Origin: Planococcus ruber
Lineage (GTDB): Bacteria; Bacillota; Bacilli; Bacillales_A; Planococcaceae
Direction of reading: 5' to 3'
Length of the DNA: 64,000 nt
Assembly (NCBI RefSeq): GCF_022819085.1
Contig: NZ_JALHAG010000001.1
Coordinates: forward strand, 703,395 to 767,394
Made by a program: the position numbers and the translations under genes. Below, in pieces: positions 61,661 to 64,000 of the stretch. Each line of letters starts with the position of its first letter. The first letter of the stretch is position 1. The notes beneath the pieces were generated by a model that made no database searches, was not told the origin of the DNA, and saw only the letters and a program-made list of their open reading frames with translations.

Positions 61661-63079
61661 ATGGGCAAAACGCTTTACGAGAAAATTTGGGACCGCCATA
61701 TCGTGGTGGAGCAGGAAGATCAGCCGGACATCATTTACATCGATCTTCACCTGATTCATGAAGTGACATCGCCGCAGGCCTTTGATGGCTTGCGTCTCGC
61801 AAACCGCCAAGTGCGCCGGCCCGACCGGACGCTGGCAACAATGGACCATGCAATTCCAACGACAGACCGCAGCCTTCCATTTGAAGATAAAATTGCCGCA
61901 AAACAAGTGGAAGCCTTGCGGAAAAACTGCCAGGATTTCGGCATCGAACTTTTCGATCTCTTTAGCACAAAACAAGGGATTGTCCATATCATCGCACCGG
62001 AGCTGGGCTTGACGCAGCCAGGCCAGACCATAGTCTGCGGAGACAGCCATACGGCGACCCACGGGGCTTTCGGAACGCTTGCTTTTGGCATCGGTACGAG
62101 CGAAGTCGAGCATGTGCTTGCGACCCAGACATTGAAGCAATACAAATCGAAGACAATGGCCGTCAATTTTAACGGAGAACTGCCGATCGGGGTGACAGCG
62201 AAAGATTTGATCCTCGCATTGATTGGGCAGTACGGACATGATTTTGCTACGGGCTATGTGCTGGAATATCGGGGAGAAGCGATTCGCAACTTAACGATGG
62301 AAGAACGGATGACGGTCTGCAATATGTCCATTGAAATTGGGGCCAGAGCCGGGCTGATAGCACCGGACGAAACGACTTTCAAGTATTTGGAAGGGAAAGA
62401 ATACGCGCCTAAAGGCGAAGAATGGCAGGAGGCACTGGAAGACTGGAGAGAACTTAAGAGCGATAAAGATGCCCAGTTTGACCGGATCGTCGACTTTAAT
62501 TGTTCGGTGATTGAGCCGCAAGTCACTTGGGGAACCAATCCAGGGCTAGTAGCAAGCGTGAATGCCGCGGTTCCAGGGCCGGAGGATGTGCCGGAAGAAA
62601 AACGCCGAATGGTGGAAAGCGCCCTTGCTTATATGGACCTGGCTCCAGGAACGGCGATCAAAGACATCGAAATCAATACGGTCTTTATCGGCTCCTGTAC
62701 GAACGGCCGAATCCAGGATCTCAGAGAAGCGGCGAAAGTCGTGAACGGCTACCAAGTGGCAGAGGAGGTTCGAGCGCTGGTGGTTCCGGGTTCCCAGTTT
62801 GTGAAGCAGCAGGCGGAATCGGAAGGGCTTGCGAAAATCTTTACCGATGCTGGATTTGAATGGCGCGAAGCAGGGTGCAGCATGTGCCTCGGAATGAACC
62901 CGGATATCGCAAAGCCCGGCGACCGCGTCGCGTCGACATCGAACCGCAATTTTGAAGGGCGCCAGGGAAGAGATTCAAAGTCGCATTTGGTCAGTCCATC
63001 GATGGCGGCAGCTGCGGCGATCGAGGGCCGTTTTGTGGACGTCCGGCAATGGCCGATCAAAATCGGGGAGGGTGTGTAA
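61661..63079 (+). CDS. leuC: Aconitase-family dehydratase large subunit (LeuC type)
   Basis: The 472-residue protein has the LeuC start [15 protein letters not shown] and the substrate loop [13 protein letters not shown]. The three cluster cysteines are in GSCTNGR and [12 protein letters not shown], and the end has [13 protein letters not shown]. LeuCD isomerises isopropylmalate in leucine synthesis through a dehydrated intermediate, and the same enzyme type hydrates citraconate to (R)-2-methylmalate. leuA and leuB are not adjacent; a CoA-transferase, a transporter and an HMG-CoA-lyase relative are. A catabolic hydratase role is therefore considered, but a normal leucine enzyme cannot be excluded. 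Confidence 0.9.
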   Translation: MGKTLYEKIWDRHIVVEQEDQPDIIYIDLHLIHEVTSPQAFDGLRLANRQVRRPDRTLATMDHAIPTTDRSLPFEDKIAAKQVEALRKNCQDFGIELFDLFSTKQGIVHIIAPELGLTQPGQTIVCGDSHTATHGAFGTLAFGIGTSEVEHVLATQTLKQYKSKTMAVNFNGELPIGVTAKDLILALIGQYGHDFATGYVLEYRGEAIRNLTMEERMTVCNMSIEIGARAGLIAPDETTFKYLEGKEYAPKGEEWQEALEDWRELKSDKDAQFDRIVDFNCSVIEPQVTWGTNPGLVASVNAAVPGPEDVPEEKRRMVESALAYMDLAPGTAIKDIEINTVFIGSCTNGRIQDLREAAKVVNGYQVAEEVRALVVPGSQFVKQQAESEGLAKIFTDAGFEWREAGCSMCLGMNPDIAKPGDRVASTSNRNFEGRQGRDSKSHLVSPSMAAAAAIEGRFVDVRQWPIKIGEGV

Positions 63080-63082
63080 CCT

Positions 63083-63685
63083 ATGGAAGCTTTTAAAACC
63101 CATCAAGGCATAGTGGCTCCGCTTGACCGTGCCAATATTGACACCGATGCCATCATTCCGAAGCAATTCCTGAAGCGCATTGAAAGGAGCGGCTATGGAG
63201 AGTTCCTGTTTTATGACTGGCGCTACACGAGTGAAGAACAGGAAAATCCGGAGTTTCTATTGAACCAGGAACCCTACCGTAACGCGAGTGTTCTCTTGAC
63301 GCGTGAAAATTTCGGCTGCGGTTCTTCCCGTGAACATGCTCCGTGGGCGATCGAGGATTTTGGTTTTCGTGTGATCATTGCGCCGTCATTTGCAGATATC
63401 TTCTATAACAATTGCTTTAAGAATGGGATTCTTCCGCTGCAGCTGCCAGCAGAAGAGGTAGAAGGGCTTTTCAGCAAGACAGCTGAAAATCCAGGCTATA
63501 AGCTGACCATAAATCTGGAGCAGCAGCGGATCATGGACAGCCAAGGCTATGAGAGAGAATTCGAAGTGGATGAATACAGGCGTGAAATGCTACTGAAAGG
63601 TTTGGACGAAATCTCAGCGACTATCCAATTTGAAACCCAAATCGCTGATTTTGAACGCACTCATAAAATTTATTATTCAAGGTGA
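63083..63685 (+). CDS. leuD: Aconitase-family dehydratase small subunit (LeuD type)
   Basis: The 200-residue swivel domain matches LeuD: APLDRANIDTDAIIPKQFLK, LLTRENFGCGSSREHAPWAI, and IIAPSFADIFYNNCFKNGILPL. It joins the large subunit encoded 3 nt upstream to form the active site. Full length, no lesion. Confidence 0.92.
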   Translation: MEAFKTHQGIVAPLDRANIDTDAIIPKQFLKRIERSGYGEFLFYDWRYTSEEQENPEFLLNQEPYRNASVLLTRENFGCGSSREHAPWAIEDFGFRVIIAPSFADIFYNNCFKNGILPLQLPAEEVEGLFSKTAENPGYKLTINLEQQRIMDSQGYEREFEVDEYRREMLLKGLDEISATIQFETQIADFERTHKIYYSR

Positions 63686-63743
63686 CAAGCGGCCGGTCTA
63701 CTGAGCAGCAAAAATAACAGCATTTACAAAAAGGAGCTTTTAT

Positions 63744-64000
63744 ATGGACAATAAATCAATCAAAGAGCCGATCCGCAAAAAATGGATCTGGATTGTATTG
63801 GTCTTGATCGTGCTGGGCAATGTCCCTTGGTATATGCCGGCTGGATCATATGAACCCCTGATTTTGGGGATTCCGTACTGGGCATGGATCATTATTGGAT
63901 TTTCACTGCTTTTATGCGGCTACTTGAGCTGGGCGACACTGAAGCAGTGGAATATTGTGGAAGACGCCGAAGAGGCAGAGAAAAGGGGGGAGCTGAATGA
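63744..64000 (+). CDS. Small membrane subunit, DUF3311-like symporter partner (partial)
   Basis: AAGGAG precedes ATG 63744. The 85 visible residues hold two helices (WIWIVLVLIVLGNVPWYM; PYWAWIIIGFSLLLCGYL) and an acidic tail. Small two-helix proteins of this form usually precede a sodium:solute symporter gene, and a new ATG after GGGGGGAG at 63997 suggests one begins at the window edge. It would import the acid handled by this operon. The stop codon lies beyond the window. Confidence 0.6.
   Translation, partial: MDNKSIKEPIRKKWIWIVLVLIVLGNVPWYMPAGSYEPLILGIPYWAWIIIGFSLLLCGYLSWATLKQWNIVEDAEEAEKRGELN

Noticed and set aside
61634..62239. Minus-strand frame of 201 codons inside leuC
   Set aside because: Shadow of the LeuC frame, without recognisable protein features.

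Overview
The window reads as chromosomal DNA of a low-to-mid GC Gram-positive bacterium of the Bacillales, most likely Planococcaceae (Planococcus/Planomicrobium-like). The reasons are strong AGGAGG-type ribosome sites, class III fructose-1,6-bisphosphatase, CsaA, a CsoR/CopZ/CopA copper module, GlpP-type glycerol control remnants and Gram-positive lipoproteins. The genus is an inference from gene content. No rRNA, CRISPR array, prophage or complete insertion sequence was seen.

0-9.3 kb is a selenium island. On the minus strand a tRNA-Sec gene (selC) is followed by a GT4-type glycosyltransferase, selD, a PhnD/PhnE/PhnC-type ABC importer and a NodB-family deacetylase. On the plus strand are selB and selA. 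selD is itself a selenoprotein gene: its reading frame runs from 4474 through an in-frame UGA at codon 18. The deacetylase has a well-placed ATG and ribosome site upstream of an in-frame UGA at codon 6, followed by a hairpin, so it is a candidate selenoprotein or a gene with a nonsense codon. The glycosyltransferase and deacetylase sharing an operon with selD suggest a selenosugar-type side pathway in addition to selenocysteine. This is the most interesting proposal in the window.

9.3-24 kb holds housekeeping and regulatory genes: csaA, an AraC regulator divergent from a DinB-fold protein, ctaB, a ROK regulator with an MFS sugar transporter, a MerR regulator, a CPBP protease, a copper-response regulon (YdhK lipoprotein, csoR, copZ, copA) with CsoR-like boxes, two small unknown genes and a multi-PAS GGDEF protein.

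24-41 kb carries fbp, a Hen1-Pnkp RNA-repair pair, a two-component system, an esterase lipoprotein, RtcB, a reductase, an alpha/beta hydrolase, a P1-family peptidase and several unknown small genes. Two unrelated RNA-repair systems therefore lie within about 9 kb.

41-53 kb is a decaying accessory region. It contains gene stubs, two adjacent genes each broken by a one-base shift, an ECF sigma pseudogene, a glpP pseudogene with an intact promoter/cre/terminator leader now facing a membrane hydrolase gene, and two IS3-like inverted-repeat scars.

53-64 kb returns to intact genes: an M23 peptidase, an aldose epimerase, a hydroxyacid dehydrogenase, and a catabolic cluster of HMG-CoA-lyase-like enzyme, GntR regulator, class III CoA-transferase, LeuC/LeuD-type dehydratase and the start of a transporter. 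The last cluster fits breakdown of a C5 branched dicarboxylate such as citramalate, citraconate or mesaconate to acetyl-CoA and pyruvate, under GntR control through ATTGTATACA boxes in both divergent promoter regions.
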